Part shown: positions 34,401 through 43,231 of the stretch, piece after piece
Position numbering within the stretch: position 1 is the stretch's first letter
Layout of the letters: each line of letters starts with the position of its first letter
From: Bacteroidota bacterium
GTDB taxonomy: Bacteria; Bacteroidota; Bacteroidia; Cytophagales; Cyclobacteriaceae
Length of the DNA stretch: 64,000 nucleotides
Direction: 5' to 3'
Assembly: GCA_018267285.1 (NCBI GenBank)
Contig: JAFDYU010000015.1
Span: 62,001-126,000 of the forward strand
Made by a program: the position numbers and the translations under genes
Notes under the pieces: generated by a model
The model's input: the letters and a program-made list of their open reading frames with translations, nothing else
What the model was told of the DNA's origin: nothing
Database searches by the model: none

Positions 34401-34810
34401 TTTTTATTGATGACTTTTTCAGACAACGCTTCCGGATAGCTTACAATGATGTTCCCATCGGGATGGTTGCCGATGCGGCTCAACACTTCGGCACGCATCA
34501 GTACGTTTGCATTTTCTACCTCATCGTATTCGTACGGGCGTTTGTACGACATTGGAAAAAATAAAACTTCTGTGCGTCCCAACAGATTTTGCAGATCGTT
34601 TAAAAAATAAGCAGCTTCCTCCCGATCGTGCAAGATGATAAAATGGTTTGCCCTCGTGCCTTTGCAAACGGCCGCAAACAGTACTGCGTCAAGACTGCCG
34701 TGTGCGTTTTTTAAGTGGAGTGTGCTTCGATCGGACGTACGAATTCCTTCGGCTAAAGTTTGAACCCAACTGTCCGTGCGGTAAAGAGAAACCAAGTCGT
34801 GCGCCTTCAA
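31469..34810 (-). CDS. mfd: Mfd transcription-repair coupling factor
   Basis: 1113 residues. Removes RNA polymerase stalled at lesions and recruits UvrA. Domains in order: UvrB-like N-terminal part (about 1-330, with SYKRPYEYDEVENANVLMR), the RNA polymerase interaction domain with FVTHIDYGIGKFAGLEKK, the helicase with Walker A GDVGFGKTEVA and DEEQ box VVDEEQKFG, MRGRVGRS (motif VI), and the C-terminal TRCF domain. The start is TTG 34810: no nearer ATG fits, the protein then begins as Mfd usually does, and a promoter-like element ends 17 bases upstream. Confidence 0.95.
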   Translation of the reverse strand: MKAHDLVSLYRTDSWVQTLAEGIRTSDRSTLHLKNAHGSLDAVLFAAVCKGTRANHFIILHDREEAAYFLNDLQNLLGRTEVLFFPMSYKRPYEYDEVENANVLMRAEVLSRIGNHPDGNIIVSYPEALSEKVINKKSLASNTFLIQKGEKLDRNFLEEFLHTYDFEKTDFVYEAGQFAVRGGIIDVFSFAHELPHRIELFGDEVDSIRKFDPGSQLSVDVLDKVSLMPNVQTRLVQEERQSVFEFIGDHTKIWIKDKGLTCDAIQKSFEKACQSFDKILRESGTSISLEPQQLFENAESFKSHLEKRTCIEFGQRFYLPPSKTFDFNSSAQPSFSKNFELLAANLLEHQQNGFANFIATDQQKQTERLRGIFEEIHPELTFQTLDFSLRQGFIDFQSKIVCYTDHQIFERFHRYKTKEKFSKSKALTFRELQALQPGDFVTHIDYGIGKFAGLEKKDVNGREQEAIRLVFRDDDLLYVSIHALHKISKYSGKEGTPPAISKLGSGEWESKKAKVKKKVKDIAKELIDLYAKRKQAPGYAFAQDSFLQAELETSFIYEDTPDQAKATDDVKHDMQQPHPMDRLICGDVGFGKTEVAIRAAFKAATEGKQVAVLVPTTILAMQHHRTFSERLASFPIKVEYVSRFKSDKEIKQTLSSVKEGTTNIIIGTHRVVSKDVEFKNLGLLVVDEEQKFGVKTKDRLKELKVNVDVLTLTATPIPRTLHFSLMGARDLSIISTPPPNRQPVTTELHVFEEAKIRDAVSHELQRNGQVFFVHNRVSDIEQVANLIFKLVPDSRIGIAHGQMDGDRLEKVMIKFIEGEYDVLVSTNIIESGLDIPNANTIIINNAHLFGLSDLHQMRGRVGRSNKKAYCYLLTPPSSVLSSDSRKRLAALEEFSELGDGFKVAMRDLDIRGAGNLLGAEQSGFITDLGFDTYHKILDDAIQELKETEFKDLFSEELAEKAKLIVPDCVIETDLEILIPDDYVNSTTERLQLYSMLDNIKSEADLEKFISSLTDRFGTMPESVQQLIHSVRLRWAGEILGFEKISLKNEKMKIHFVSGNEDYFKSATFGKILAFVQQHSKTCRMKDASGKLILTIEKIVSVERGLQVLNQITG

Positions 34811-34827
34811 ATCAACAAAACGAGGCG

Positions 34828-34858
34828 CAAATATCGATTACGGCCAATCGATTTGCAA
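34828..34858 (-). promoter_or_regulatory. likely mfd promoter
   Basis: On the minus strand: TTG (34856-34858), 20 nt, GATATTTG (34828-34835), one mismatch to TAnnTTTG. It supports the TTG start of mfd at 34810. Confidence 0.35.
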
Positions 34859-34887
34859 GAGCAACCCGGCTGTAGATTTTTATTGAC

Positions 34888-34895
34888 TAAATTTG
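34888..34895 (+). promoter_or_regulatory. promoter -7 element (TAAATTTG) of small membrane protein
   Basis: Exact TAnnTTTG match, 17 bases before the ATG at 34913; it favours this ATG over earlier in-frame starts that would overlap the mfd start region. Confidence 0.4.
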
Positions 34896-34912
34896 AAAAA
34901 GATTTTTTTGAT

Positions 34913-35110
34913 ATGGACAGTGTGAGGATGTTGTGCAAGTTCATCAGCTATGCTTCAATTCTTTTTCTGATCATAGGTTTGATAAAACCCTGGATGATGC
35001 TGTGGTGGGAAGATGTGCAAAACCGAAGGAAGGTGATTAAACTTTACGGCATAACTGCTGCCATTTTTTATTTAATTTACCTTGGGCTGGGTTTTACGCC
35101 AGGCGCTTAG
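34913..35110 (+). CDS. small two-helix membrane protein
   Basis: 65 residues with two hydrophobic helices (about 8-29 and 44-62) joined by a charged turn (WWEDVQNRRKVIKLYG). The layout is that of many small Bacteroidota membrane proteins. The start was chosen for the TAAATTTG element upstream and because the longer frame lies opposite the mfd leader. It converges with the PG_1098-type gene, overlapping by 17 bases. Function unknown. Confidence 0.55.
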   Translation: MDSVRMLCKFISYASILFLIIGLIKPWMMLWWEDVQNRRKVIKLYGITAAIFYLIYLGLGFTPGA

Positions 35111-36296
35111 CGTGCACCGTAAATTTTTTCTGTTGCCCCGAAAAAGCAAGTAGGTAATTTTCGCCACCATCGGTAAGCTTGAATTTCTTTTTTAGTACTT
35201 CTGGCTTCAGCGGGTAATTGCGTGTGATGATGTTGGCTTTTCGGCCATCGATATTTTTGAGATCGAATTTGGGATTGAGAATTTGGAAAATCCGCCCCGG
35301 AAAATTTTCTACAAGCACGTTCGATGTATAAAGATGTGTGCTGGGGTGGAGCTTGAATAAACCGAATCTTTTGCCAATCAATTTAAATGCTCCGGCTTTT
35401 AAAATGGAAGCATTGGGTTCGTACAGATAAGCCTGGGGTTCACCAAAGTCTGAATCGGAATTTACTTCTTCCGCTTGAGTGAATTTAAAAAAGTGCTTTA
35501 CCTGCCCGTTGTTTTCGAGGTTTACCGTTTCGATACTCGGTTGTACTGTAAAACCTTTCCGAAGTAAGAACAACAGTTCTTTGCACTCATTATCTACGGA
35601 AACCACAAAAACTTTTTTTACAAAAACTAATTCCCTTAACCCTTGCCAGATGTCGAGCAAAGGCGAAGTTTTTAGTAAAACAATATCGGTTAGGTTAAAC
35701 AGCTGTGGCAACAATGTTAAAACATCGGGGTTGTGTTCGGTTAACCGAAATGTTTTTTTGTTTTGTGCATTCCTCCGCGATGGATCTAGATAAAAAAAGT
35801 CAAATATTTTTTTCTCCTTTAAAAAATCTTCGGCAGAACAAGGGTTATAGAAAACATTCTTTACTCCAAGTTCGAGATGGTTGTGTTTAACAACGGTAAT
35901 CAATTCATGATTTAGGTCGACATGATTGACCGATTTAGTGACCCAACTAAGAAAAAAACTGTCGATGCCAAAACCACCGGTAAGATCGGCTCCGTATATT
36001 TCCCGCTCTCCAAATTCTTGTTGGATGATAGTTGTTTTAAATAAGGCAGTAGCTTCTGAGGAGCTTTGTTCAAGATTTAATTGTGGCGGATAAACGATGC
36101 CCTTTGTTTTGTAAAACAATGGGAGTTTAACCTTTGCTTTTTTCCGGCCTGCAATTTGTTGAGCGATTAATTGAGCGGGCAAGTTGTGAATAGATTTTTG
36201 CCGCAACAGAATTTTTTTTTCGTCAGCGGTTTCATTGCAGAAAATAAAATTCTGGACATCATCGCTTGAAATTTTTTGTATTTCCTCGGCCAACAT
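35094..36296 (-). CDS. PG_1098-type methyltransferase with THUMP-like C-domain
   Basis: 400 residues. A Rossmann methyltransferase core sits in the middle: motif I YGADLTGGFGIDS, acidic VNHVDLNHEL, and the DPSRR motif (FFYLDPSRRNAQ) in place of the usual DPP(F/Y). The N-terminal ~90 residues are helical. The C-terminal part (about 300-400) is the THUMP-like domain with HLYTSNVLVENFPGR. By analogy it should modify an RNA base; the target is not known. It stands alone, followed by a convergent small gene. Confidence 0.85.
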   Translation of the reverse strand: MLAEEIQKISSDDVQNFIFCNETADEKKILLRQKSIHNLPAQLIAQQIAGRKKAKVKLPLFYKTKGIVYPPQLNLEQSSSEATALFKTTIIQQEFGEREIYGADLTGGFGIDSFFLSWVTKSVNHVDLNHELITVVKHNHLELGVKNVFYNPCSAEDFLKEKKIFDFFYLDPSRRNAQNKKTFRLTEHNPDVLTLLPQLFNLTDIVLLKTSPLLDIWQGLRELVFVKKVFVVSVDNECKELLFLLRKGFTVQPSIETVNLENNGQVKHFFKFTQAEEVNSDSDFGEPQAYLYEPNASILKAGAFKLIGKRFGLFKLHPSTHLYTSNVLVENFPGRIFQILNPKFDLKNIDGRKANIITRNYPLKPEVLKKKFKLTDGGENYLLAFSGQQKKFTVHAKRLA

Positions 36297-36334
36297 TCAA
36301 CAAAGTTGTGCATTAACCGAGAGGAAGCAAAAAT

Positions 36335-38812
36335 CTATTCGCTGCGGAGAGATTTTACCGGGTTAGCGGTTGCTGCTTTTATCGATTGAAAACCCATGGT
36401 AAGCCAGGCGATCAACAAACAGAAAATGCCCGCGAGCGCATAAACCATAACTCCAATTTCGGTTTTATACGTGTATCCTTTCAGCCACCAGTCAATAGCA
36501 TACCAAGCCAGAGGAGCCGCTACCACAAAAGCAATGACGATCAACTTACCAAATTCTTTAGAGAGCAAAACAACAATGCTGCTTACGGAGGCGCCCATCA
36601 CTTTTCGGATTCCGATTTCTTTGGTGCGTTGTTCTGCGGTGAATGCCGTGAGCGCAAACAAGCCAAGGCACGCAATTATAACTGCCAGCGTGGCGAAAGA
36701 GGCAAAGATTTTTCCAAGCCGTTGTTCCGAATCGTACATCTTGCCGAAGTCTTCATCTAAAAAAGAATATTGAAAAGGTTGGCCGGGTGCCAATTGCTTC
36801 CACACTTTTTCGAGCGATTGAATAACTTCTTGCGAGTTTTTTGCATGAAACCGGAAGCTTATGCTCCCATCGCTTTTGCCGAGAAAAAGCCCGAGCGATG
36901 TAATCCCTTCTTTTAAAGAAGAAAAATGAAAATTATCGATCACCCCGATAACTGTCCAGTATTTAATAGTGGAAGGATCGGGCGAGCCATCGGGTCGGTT
37001 GCCATCAAATGTTTGAATCTTTTGGCCAACCGCATTTGCACCAAAGCCAAATTGTGCCGCAGCCGCTTCGTTGAGTACTACGGCCATGGAATCGGAAGGG
37101 AATTCGTTCGAAAAGCCTCGGCCTTGCTTTATTTTCATGCCCAGCGTCTTTATATAATCATTATCCACCGTCCAGTTTTGAAGGCTTACCAGATTTTCAA
37201 TGGTGGGTTGATTCCCTTCTTTCCAAAATGTGTTGTCGTTTCGCCAGCTGTCGGAGGACTCAACCGGCAAAAAACCAGATATGGTTGCACTTTCTATCGC
37301 GCTGATTTTAGTGGCTTCTGTTTTAAACGATTGTACATTGGGTCTTAACGCATAGGTATCGTGGATGGTGATCACCTGATCTTTTTCAAACCCCAATTTC
37401 TTGGTTTGAATAAAATTTAACTGACGGTTAATGGTGATGGCACCGATGATTAAAAACGTAGAGATTGCAAATTGAAAAATTACCAACGCACTGCGGATAA
37501 ACCCACTTTTCATACCCAACGACACCTGGCCTTTTAGAACATGTACCGGACGAAATGAGGAAAGAAAAAAAGAAGGATAAACGCCTGCGAGCATCCCTAC
37601 CACCAAAGCAACGGCTATTATTGACAAATAGAAGATTGGATTTGAAAAAGGAATTGAAAGTGATTTAGCTGAAAGCGAATTGAACAACGGAAGAACGAAA
37701 TAAGCCAGCCCGATTGCGATTAAAAAAGCAACTACGGTGATCAGTGTAGACTCGGTTAAAAACTGACGAACTAAATGCCCCCGCAGCGAGCCCATAACTT
37801 TGCGTACGCCCACTTCTTTGGCGCGGTTGGCCGAGCGGGCGGTGCTCAGGTTCATAAAATTAACACACGCTATAGCGAGAATGAACAACGCCACGATGCT
37901 GAACAAATAAACATACGTTATGTTGCCGTTGGGTTCCAACTCCACTTTTAAATTGGAATGTAAATGAATGTCGAGCAGGGGCGTGAGCGTGAATTCATAT
38001 TTGTTTCCGGCCGCAAGGTATTTTTCCATAGTAAAATCATTGCCAAGTGCGGCAGAAATTTGCGGGGCAATAAACTTTTTAATGAAGCCCGGAAATTTTC
38101 TCTCGAAGGCACCGGCATCTGTTCCGGTTTTTAACAAAAAGTACGTTTGAAAATTGTTACTCAGGAAGTTGGTTGATTGTGCTTCTTTGGCAGCGGGCCA
38201 ATCGCCCATCAGGGAAATGAGAATATCGAAATGAAAATGCGAAGCACGCGGCATATCCTCGAACACGGCCGTTACTTTTGCGGTGTACTTATTGTCGAGT
38301 GTGAGCAACTGGCCCAGTGCACTTTGGTTGGGGAAATATTTTTCGGCAGTGGTTTTACTAATGGCAACCGATGCTGGCTGGCTTAGTGCCGTGTTGCCAT
38401 TCCCCTCCAAAATTTGTACAGAAAAAATTTTGAAAAACGTGCTGTCTGTCCAAATAACGCGTTGCTCTTTTATATTATCGGTGCCGTTGGCAGGTTTCAC
38501 CAGATAAGAACCGTGGCTTCGAAAACGAACAGCCGATTCAATTTCGGGATAATCCTGGCTCATGGCCTGCGCCAGAGGTGCGGCACTCGTTGCCATGTGG
38601 ATGTGGTTCTCGCCAAATTTTATTTCACCGTTAATCCGGTAAATACGGTCTGCTTTGTTGTTGTATTTGTCGTAGCTCAATTCATCAATTACAAAAAGAA
38701 CAATAATCAAGCAGGCTGCAACACCAATGGCGAGCCCCGATACATTGATGAACGAATAAAATCCTTGCTTGCGCAGATTACGAAAGCCGATGGTGAGGTA
38801 ATTTTTTAGCAT
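36335..38812 (-). CDS. MacB/FtsX-family ABC transporter permease
   Basis: 825 residues with the Bacteroidota eight-helix layout: TM1 (about 20-43), a first MacB periplasmic core domain, an FtsX domain of three helices (VALFILAIACVNFMNLSTARS and RAKEVGVRKVMGS), then a central helix, a second periplasmic domain, and a second FtsX domain (AEQRTKEIGIRKVMGASV). The two (E/K)VG/IGIRKVMG coupling segments would contact an ATPase, but no ATPase gene is next to it. Substrate unknown; lipoprotein or peptide export is typical of the family. Confidence 0.9.
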   Translation of the reverse strand: MLKNYLTIGFRNLRKQGFYSFINVSGLAIGVAACLIIVLFVIDELSYDKYNNKADRIYRINGEIKFGENHIHMATSAAPLAQAMSQDYPEIESAVRFRSHGSYLVKPANGTDNIKEQRVIWTDSTFFKIFSVQILEGNGNTALSQPASVAISKTTAEKYFPNQSALGQLLTLDNKYTAKVTAVFEDMPRASHFHFDILISLMGDWPAAKEAQSTNFLSNNFQTYFLLKTGTDAGAFERKFPGFIKKFIAPQISAALGNDFTMEKYLAAGNKYEFTLTPLLDIHLHSNLKVELEPNGNITYVYLFSIVALFILAIACVNFMNLSTARSANRAKEVGVRKVMGSLRGHLVRQFLTESTLITVVAFLIAIGLAYFVLPLFNSLSAKSLSIPFSNPIFYLSIIAVALVVGMLAGVYPSFFLSSFRPVHVLKGQVSLGMKSGFIRSALVIFQFAISTFLIIGAITINRQLNFIQTKKLGFEKDQVITIHDTYALRPNVQSFKTEATKISAIESATISGFLPVESSDSWRNDNTFWKEGNQPTIENLVSLQNWTVDNDYIKTLGMKIKQGRGFSNEFPSDSMAVVLNEAAAAQFGFGANAVGQKIQTFDGNRPDGSPDPSTIKYWTVIGVIDNFHFSSLKEGITSLGLFLGKSDGSISFRFHAKNSQEVIQSLEKVWKQLAPGQPFQYSFLDEDFGKMYDSEQRLGKIFASFATLAVIIACLGLFALTAFTAEQRTKEIGIRKVMGASVSSIVVLLSKEFGKLIVIAFVVAAPLAWYAIDWWLKGYTYKTEIGVMVYALAGIFCLLIAWLTMGFQSIKAATANPVKSLRSE

Positions 38813-38899
38813 AGTTACTCTAAGACGCTACCGACAGTTGAGAGGTTGCAATTTTTGCCGAAAATAAAAATCAGTAAATTGGTGATTTAGACAAGAGCT

Positions 38900-39736
38900 A
38901 TGAAAAAACAATATCTGCTGATCCTTTTGTTTGTGGCCTGGTGTATCGGATCCACGTGGTGGTATCTGTTTGGCATAAAAGGTGTGAAAACAGACCCCGC
39001 ATTTTTCAGCCCACAGGCCACCCTCATTTCAATTATTGAGATTTTGGCGATGCTGTTGATTGCCTGCCTGCTCGGCTTTGGAATAGCCTGGTGGATTCAG
39101 CACGACTCGGCCGAAGAACAAATTGAAAATATTGATCGCCTAACCACAGAAAACTCAGTATTGAATAAAACAGGGAGTGAACTTAAAAGCCAATCGGAAT
39201 ACTGGAGAGAGAAACACAAACAAGATATGGCCGCAAGTCAGCAAAAGCTGAATCAATCCAATTTGATAACCGATGGGCTGCGACAGCAAATACTAGAGTT
39301 GGAGGCATCTATTGTTTCTGCAAAGCAAGAGTCGCTTGCCGGGCAGTCGCGTACTTCTCAGAGTGAAACCGAACTGGGTTCGCTGCGCTATCGCATCCGG
39401 CAACTTGAGTTTCAGCACAAAGAGCAATCGGAATTAAACGAACGACTCAAAAAAGAAAACGAACATCTGCAAACCAAGCACGACCGGGCTACCCACTCCG
39501 ACCATCCGTTTGTGCGGCCCATAGAACACGATGACAAAGATGATCTAACCAAGATAAAAGGCATCGGCCCATTTATTGAAAAGAGACTTAATATGATTGG
39601 CATCTACACCTTTCAGCAGTTGGGCGAGCTTACCCCCGAGCTAATCGACCGGGTCGGGGCTGCCATAGAATTTTTTCCACAACGAATTGTACGCGATGAT
39701 TGGGTGGGGCAGGCACAAACGTTTGCCACAAAATAG
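38900..39736 (+). CDS. membrane-anchored coiled-coil protein with C-terminal HhH domain
   Basis: 278 residues. Two N-terminal membrane helices (about 5-22 and 44-67) with a short outside loop, then a Gln/Glu-rich coiled coil (about 75-195), and a C-terminal helix-hairpin-helix domain (about 210-270): DDLTKIKGIGPFIEKRL, TFQQLGELT, and FFPQRIVRDDWVGQA. The HhH unit resembles those joined to ribosomal or DNA-binding proteins in Bacteroidota. It could tether nucleic acid or a ribosome-associated complex to the membrane. A TTTG-N17-TAAATTGG promoter-like sequence lies at 38854-38882. Confidence 0.65.
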   Translation: MKKQYLLILLFVAWCIGSTWWYLFGIKGVKTDPAFFSPQATLISIIEILAMLLIACLLGFGIAWWIQHDSAEEQIENIDRLTTENSVLNKTGSELKSQSEYWREKHKQDMAASQQKLNQSNLITDGLRQQILELEASIVSAKQESLAGQSRTSQSETELGSLRYRIRQLEFQHKEQSELNERLKKENEHLQTKHDRATHSDHPFVRPIEHDDKDDLTKIKGIGPFIEKRLNMIGIYTFQQLGELTPELIDRVGAAIEFFPQRIVRDDWVGQAQTFATK

Positions 39737-39740
39737 TTTT

Positions 39741-41114
39741 TCAAAAAAGAGCTTTAACTAGTTCAGACAGCTTGGCAAAAGGAGCCACTTCTATTTTTGC
39801 CTTCTTCAGGTCGATTGACTTATGGTTGAATTTTGAAATATAAATTTTTTCAAAGCCCAGTTTTTCAGCTTCCGAAATCCGTTGGTCAATCCGGTTTACG
39901 GCCCGAAGCTCTCCGCCCAACCCCACCTCTGCGGCAAAGCAAAATTTATCGCTCACCGGTATTTCTTCCATAGATGAGATAATCGAAATGCAGAGCGCAA
40001 GATCAACCGCGGGGTCTTCTACATAAATTCCTCCGGCCATGTTTACAAACACATCTTGTGTGCCCACTCTGAAACCACAACGTTTTTCCAGCACGGCCAA
40101 TAACATGTTCAATCTTTTTTGATCGAACCCGTTGGCGGTTCGTTGCGGGGTGCCGTACGATGCCGGGCTAACCAACGATTGAATTTCAATTAAAAGTGGT
40201 CGGTTGCCTTCAATGGTAGCGCCAATGGTAGCACCACTCAACAGACCTTCCTTTTGCGAGATCAAAATTTCGGACGGGTTTGAAACTTCGCGCAAACCAT
40301 TGCCCAGCATTTCGTAAATGCCGATCTCGGACGTTGAGCCAAAACGGTTTTTTGTGGTGCGCAAAATACGATACGCCAAATGTCGGTCGCCCTCAAACTG
40401 GAGCACGGTGTCCACCATGTGCTCCAACACTTTGGGGCCTGCCAACATTCCGTCTTTGGTGATGTGCCCCACCAGAAACACAGGCGTATTGGTTTCTTTG
40501 GCAAACTTCATAAACTCGCCCGAGCACTGCCGCACCTGGCCAATGCTGCCGGCAACCGAATCCATCATGGGCGAAAATAAAGTCTGGACGGAGTCAACGA
40601 TCACCAGTTGAGGCTCAAGCGTTTCAATAACGCTAAAAATATTTTTGGTATTGGTTTCGGTAAGCGTGAAAAAATTGTCCGAAGTTTTTGTTGCCAACCG
40701 CTCGGCACGCATTTTTATTTGTTGTTCGCTCTCTTCGCCCGTTACGTAAAGTGTTTTTATTTTTTTCAGCGCAAGCCCAAGCTGCAACATCAACGTGGAT
40801 TTGCCAATGCCGGGCTCACCGCCAATTAAAATAAGCGAGCCGGGCACAATGCCTCCACCGAGCACGCGATTGAGTTCGGCATCGGGCGTGGAGATTCTAA
40901 TTTCGCTGGTGGGTTCAATTTCGGTTAAGGTCTTTGCTTTGATGATTTTTGATTTCGAATCCGAAGTGCGCCATTCATTTTTTGGCGAATCGGATTTTGA
41001 GACCACTTCTTCCACAAACGAATTCCACGAGTTGCACGCAGGGCACTTGCCCAGCCACTTGGCCGATTCGTAGCCGCACGTCTGACAGAAGAAAACGGTT
41101 TTAGTTTTGGACAT
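39741..41114 (-). CDS. radA: RadA (Sms) recombination ATPase
   Basis: 457 residues from ATG 41114 (MSKTKTVFF). It helps branch migration and D-loop processing in recombination and repair. Zinc finger C10-x2-C13...C24-x2-C27 (CQTCGYESAKWLGKCPAC). RecA-like core: Walker A GGEPGIGKST (98-107), Walker B LVIVDSVQTL, and the RadA-specific KNRFGST. The C-terminal third is the Lon-like domain (GGIYVEDPAVDLALCISI). The longer frame upstream of the ATG adds a stretch that lacks family similarity. Confidence 0.95.
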   Translation of the reverse strand: MSKTKTVFFCQTCGYESAKWLGKCPACNSWNSFVEEVVSKSDSPKNEWRTSDSKSKIIKAKTLTEIEPTSEIRISTPDAELNRVLGGGIVPGSLILIGGEPGIGKSTLMLQLGLALKKIKTLYVTGEESEQQIKMRAERLATKTSDNFFTLTETNTKNIFSVIETLEPQLVIVDSVQTLFSPMMDSVAGSIGQVRQCSGEFMKFAKETNTPVFLVGHITKDGMLAGPKVLEHMVDTVLQFEGDRHLAYRILRTTKNRFGSTSEIGIYEMLGNGLREVSNPSEILISQKEGLLSGATIGATIEGNRPLLIEIQSLVSPASYGTPQRTANGFDQKRLNMLLAVLEKRCGFRVGTQDVFVNMAGGIYVEDPAVDLALCISIISSMEEIPVSDKFCFAAEVGLGGELRAVNRIDQRISEAEKLGFEKIYISKFNHKSIDLKKAKIEVAPFAKLSELVKALF

Positions 41115-41171
41115 GACAAAGTAAAGATGTGTGGATGATGGGCAAACTTCCAATCTATCATCAAATATTTT

Positions 41172-41179
41172 TACTTTTG
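41172..41179 (+). promoter_or_regulatory. promoter -7 element (TACTTTTG) of DUF3857 pair
   Basis: Exact TAnnTTTG match, 24 bases ahead of the chosen ATG (41204). It lies downstream of the earlier possible starts and so supports the later one. Confidence 0.4.
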
Positions 41180-41203
41180 CCGAAACCTAAAGCCTTTTTT
41201 GTG

Positions 41204-43231
41204 ATGAGATTTTTACTATTACTATTCTTAGCTTTTTCTATTGTCGTTTGTGCGCAAAAGGCTCCGGCCAAATTTGGCGAGATACCGAAGGAAGATATGA
41301 CGATGAACGTTTACCCCTTAGATTCATCGGCCGCAGCAGTAGTATTGGTTGACTACGGAGAGTCAATAATCAAGTACACTACCGGTAAAGGATTTCAAAT
41401 CGTGTTTGAAAGACTACGAAGAGTAAAAATACTTAACAAAGAAGGCCTCAAGTGGGCCGAGCTCAGTATTCCACTCTATCATGATTCTGATCAGGAAGAG
41501 CGAATCTCCGGAATGAAAGTGGTTACGTATAATTTAGAAAATGGGAAAATCCAGGAGACGAAGGCGAAAAGCGAATCCTTTATCAACGAAAAATATGATG
41601 CAAACCTCAACTTTATGAAAGTGGCATGGCCCAAGGTAAAAGAGGGTTCTATCATTGAGATTACGTATAAAGTCACATCCGATTTTCTATTCAATTTTCA
41701 GGATTGGGAGTTTCAAACTACTATCCCTACCAGATGGAGCGAGTACAGGGCCAGAATACCCGAGTACTTTAACTACGAAAAATTCATGCAGGGTTATGCC
41801 AGATTGAGTGTGAATGAAAATGAAATGTCAGCGAATTCTTTCACCGTAAACTCTATTGAACGTTCGGGCGGAAGCTCGCTGAGTAATCCTGTCACAACCT
41901 CATTTAATCAAAATAAAATCGAATATCAGGAAAGTAAATGCAGATGGGCCGCTAAAGATGTGCCGGCATTTAAGCCTGAGCCTTACATGACGGCCTCTCA
42001 AGATTATGTATCCAGGCTAAATTTTGAACTTTCGTTTACCAACTTTTCGGATAAATTCAGTAATCCCGGAATAAAGCGTTATATGGGCTCATGGGAAGAC
42101 ATTAACAGAGCTTATTGGGAGCGTGTTCAAAAAGAAATCAGAGGAAATAATTCATTAAAAAGCAACGTAGACCAGATTATAGCAAATGCAGCCGACCCAG
42201 AACAAAAAGTGGCCGCCATTTTTAATTTCATAAGAGAAAATGTTCTGTGGAATGGAGAGTACAGAAAGTATCCAGAGAACTTACCCAAAAAGACATTGGA
42301 AGAAAAGAAAGGAAGCTCAGCCGAAATAAATATTCTTCTGGCCTCCATGTTGGAGAAAGCACAGATCAACGTAAGTCCCGTTTTGTTGAGCACTCGCGAT
42401 CATGGATTTGTACGGGAAACAATGCCTGTTTCTACTCAATTTAACTATGTAGTATGTCTCGCAAAAATCGGAGATAAAACCTATTTGCTGGATGCAACAG
42501 AAAAATTTTTACCTCTGGGAATGTTGCCCGAACGATGTTTAAACAGGAATGGATTTGTTGTTTCAGAGGAAGGCTTCCAGTGGGTGAGCCTTATGCCATC
42601 CACAAAAACGAAGACAGTGATTATAGCTGATTTAAATTTAGCCCAGACAGGTGAACTTAAAGGATCATTGAGAATTGATAAGACAGGCTATAACTCCGCA
42701 AAAGCAAGAAAAGCGTATTTGGCCAAAAGCGAAAAGGAGTATATTGATGAGTTTGCAAAAAGCACATCATGGACGTTGTCAAATAGTCAATTTCAAAATG
42801 TGAAAGAAATGCACCTGCCATTTAAAGAGGCGCATGATGTTTTAATTAGTGAGCATATAACAGAAGCCGGAGGTACAATATATCTGAACCCTTTTATCTT
42901 GACCAATAAAGAAGAAAACCCATTTAAAGCAGAGAAGAGGATTTACCCGGTAGATTTCCAGCACCCCTTTGATGAAATGTACATCGCGAAAATAACACTT
43001 CCGGAAGGCTATACGTTAGACGAATTACCAAAGGCCAAGTTGCTGGCATTGCCAGGGAATGATGCCAAATACTTGTACAATACAACACAAGTTGGAAACA
43101 CAGTAAGCATCACCAGTAGTTTAACGATCAACAAGGCACTCTTCTCTCAGGACGAATATCCTAATCTACGTGAGTTTTATAGCCAAGTAATAGCTAAACA
43201 GGCAGAGCAAATTGTATTAAAGAAAAAATGA
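41204..43231 (+). CDS. DUF3857 transglutaminase-like protein, catalytic residues lost
   Basis: 675 residues with a signal peptide (MRFLLLLFLAFSIVVCA). DUF3857 beta domain at about 40-300, then a transglutaminase-like domain (about 340-440), then a C-terminal beta domain. The catalytic Cys position reads GSSAE (Ser372), the His position FNYVV (Tyr415), and only the Asp region (YLLDATEKFLP) is kept, so it should not be an active protease or transglutaminase. It is probably a binding or scaffold protein in the periplasm. Its last codon overlaps the next gene (ATGA), whose product is the same architecture with an intact active site. Confidence 0.85.
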   Translation: MRFLLLLFLAFSIVVCAQKAPAKFGEIPKEDMTMNVYPLDSSAAAVVLVDYGESIIKYTTGKGFQIVFERLRRVKILNKEGLKWAELSIPLYHDSDQEERISGMKVVTYNLENGKIQETKAKSESFINEKYDANLNFMKVAWPKVKEGSIIEITYKVTSDFLFNFQDWEFQTTIPTRWSEYRARIPEYFNYEKFMQGYARLSVNENEMSANSFTVNSIERSGGSSLSNPVTTSFNQNKIEYQESKCRWAAKDVPAFKPEPYMTASQDYVSRLNFELSFTNFSDKFSNPGIKRYMGSWEDINRAYWERVQKEIRGNNSLKSNVDQIIANAADPEQKVAAIFNFIRENVLWNGEYRKYPENLPKKTLEEKKGSSAEINILLASMLEKAQINVSPVLLSTRDHGFVRETMPVSTQFNYVVCLAKIGDKTYLLDATEKFLPLGMLPERCLNRNGFVVSEEGFQWVSLMPSTKTKTVIIADLNLAQTGELKGSLRIDKTGYNSAKARKAYLAKSEKEYIDEFAKSTSWTLSNSQFQNVKEMHLPFKEAHDVLISEHITEAGGTIYLNPFILTNKEENPFKAEKRIYPVDFQHPFDEMYIAKITLPEGYTLDELPKAKLLALPGNDAKYLYNTTQVGNTVSITSSLTINKALFSQDEYPNLREFYSQVIAKQAEQIVLKKK

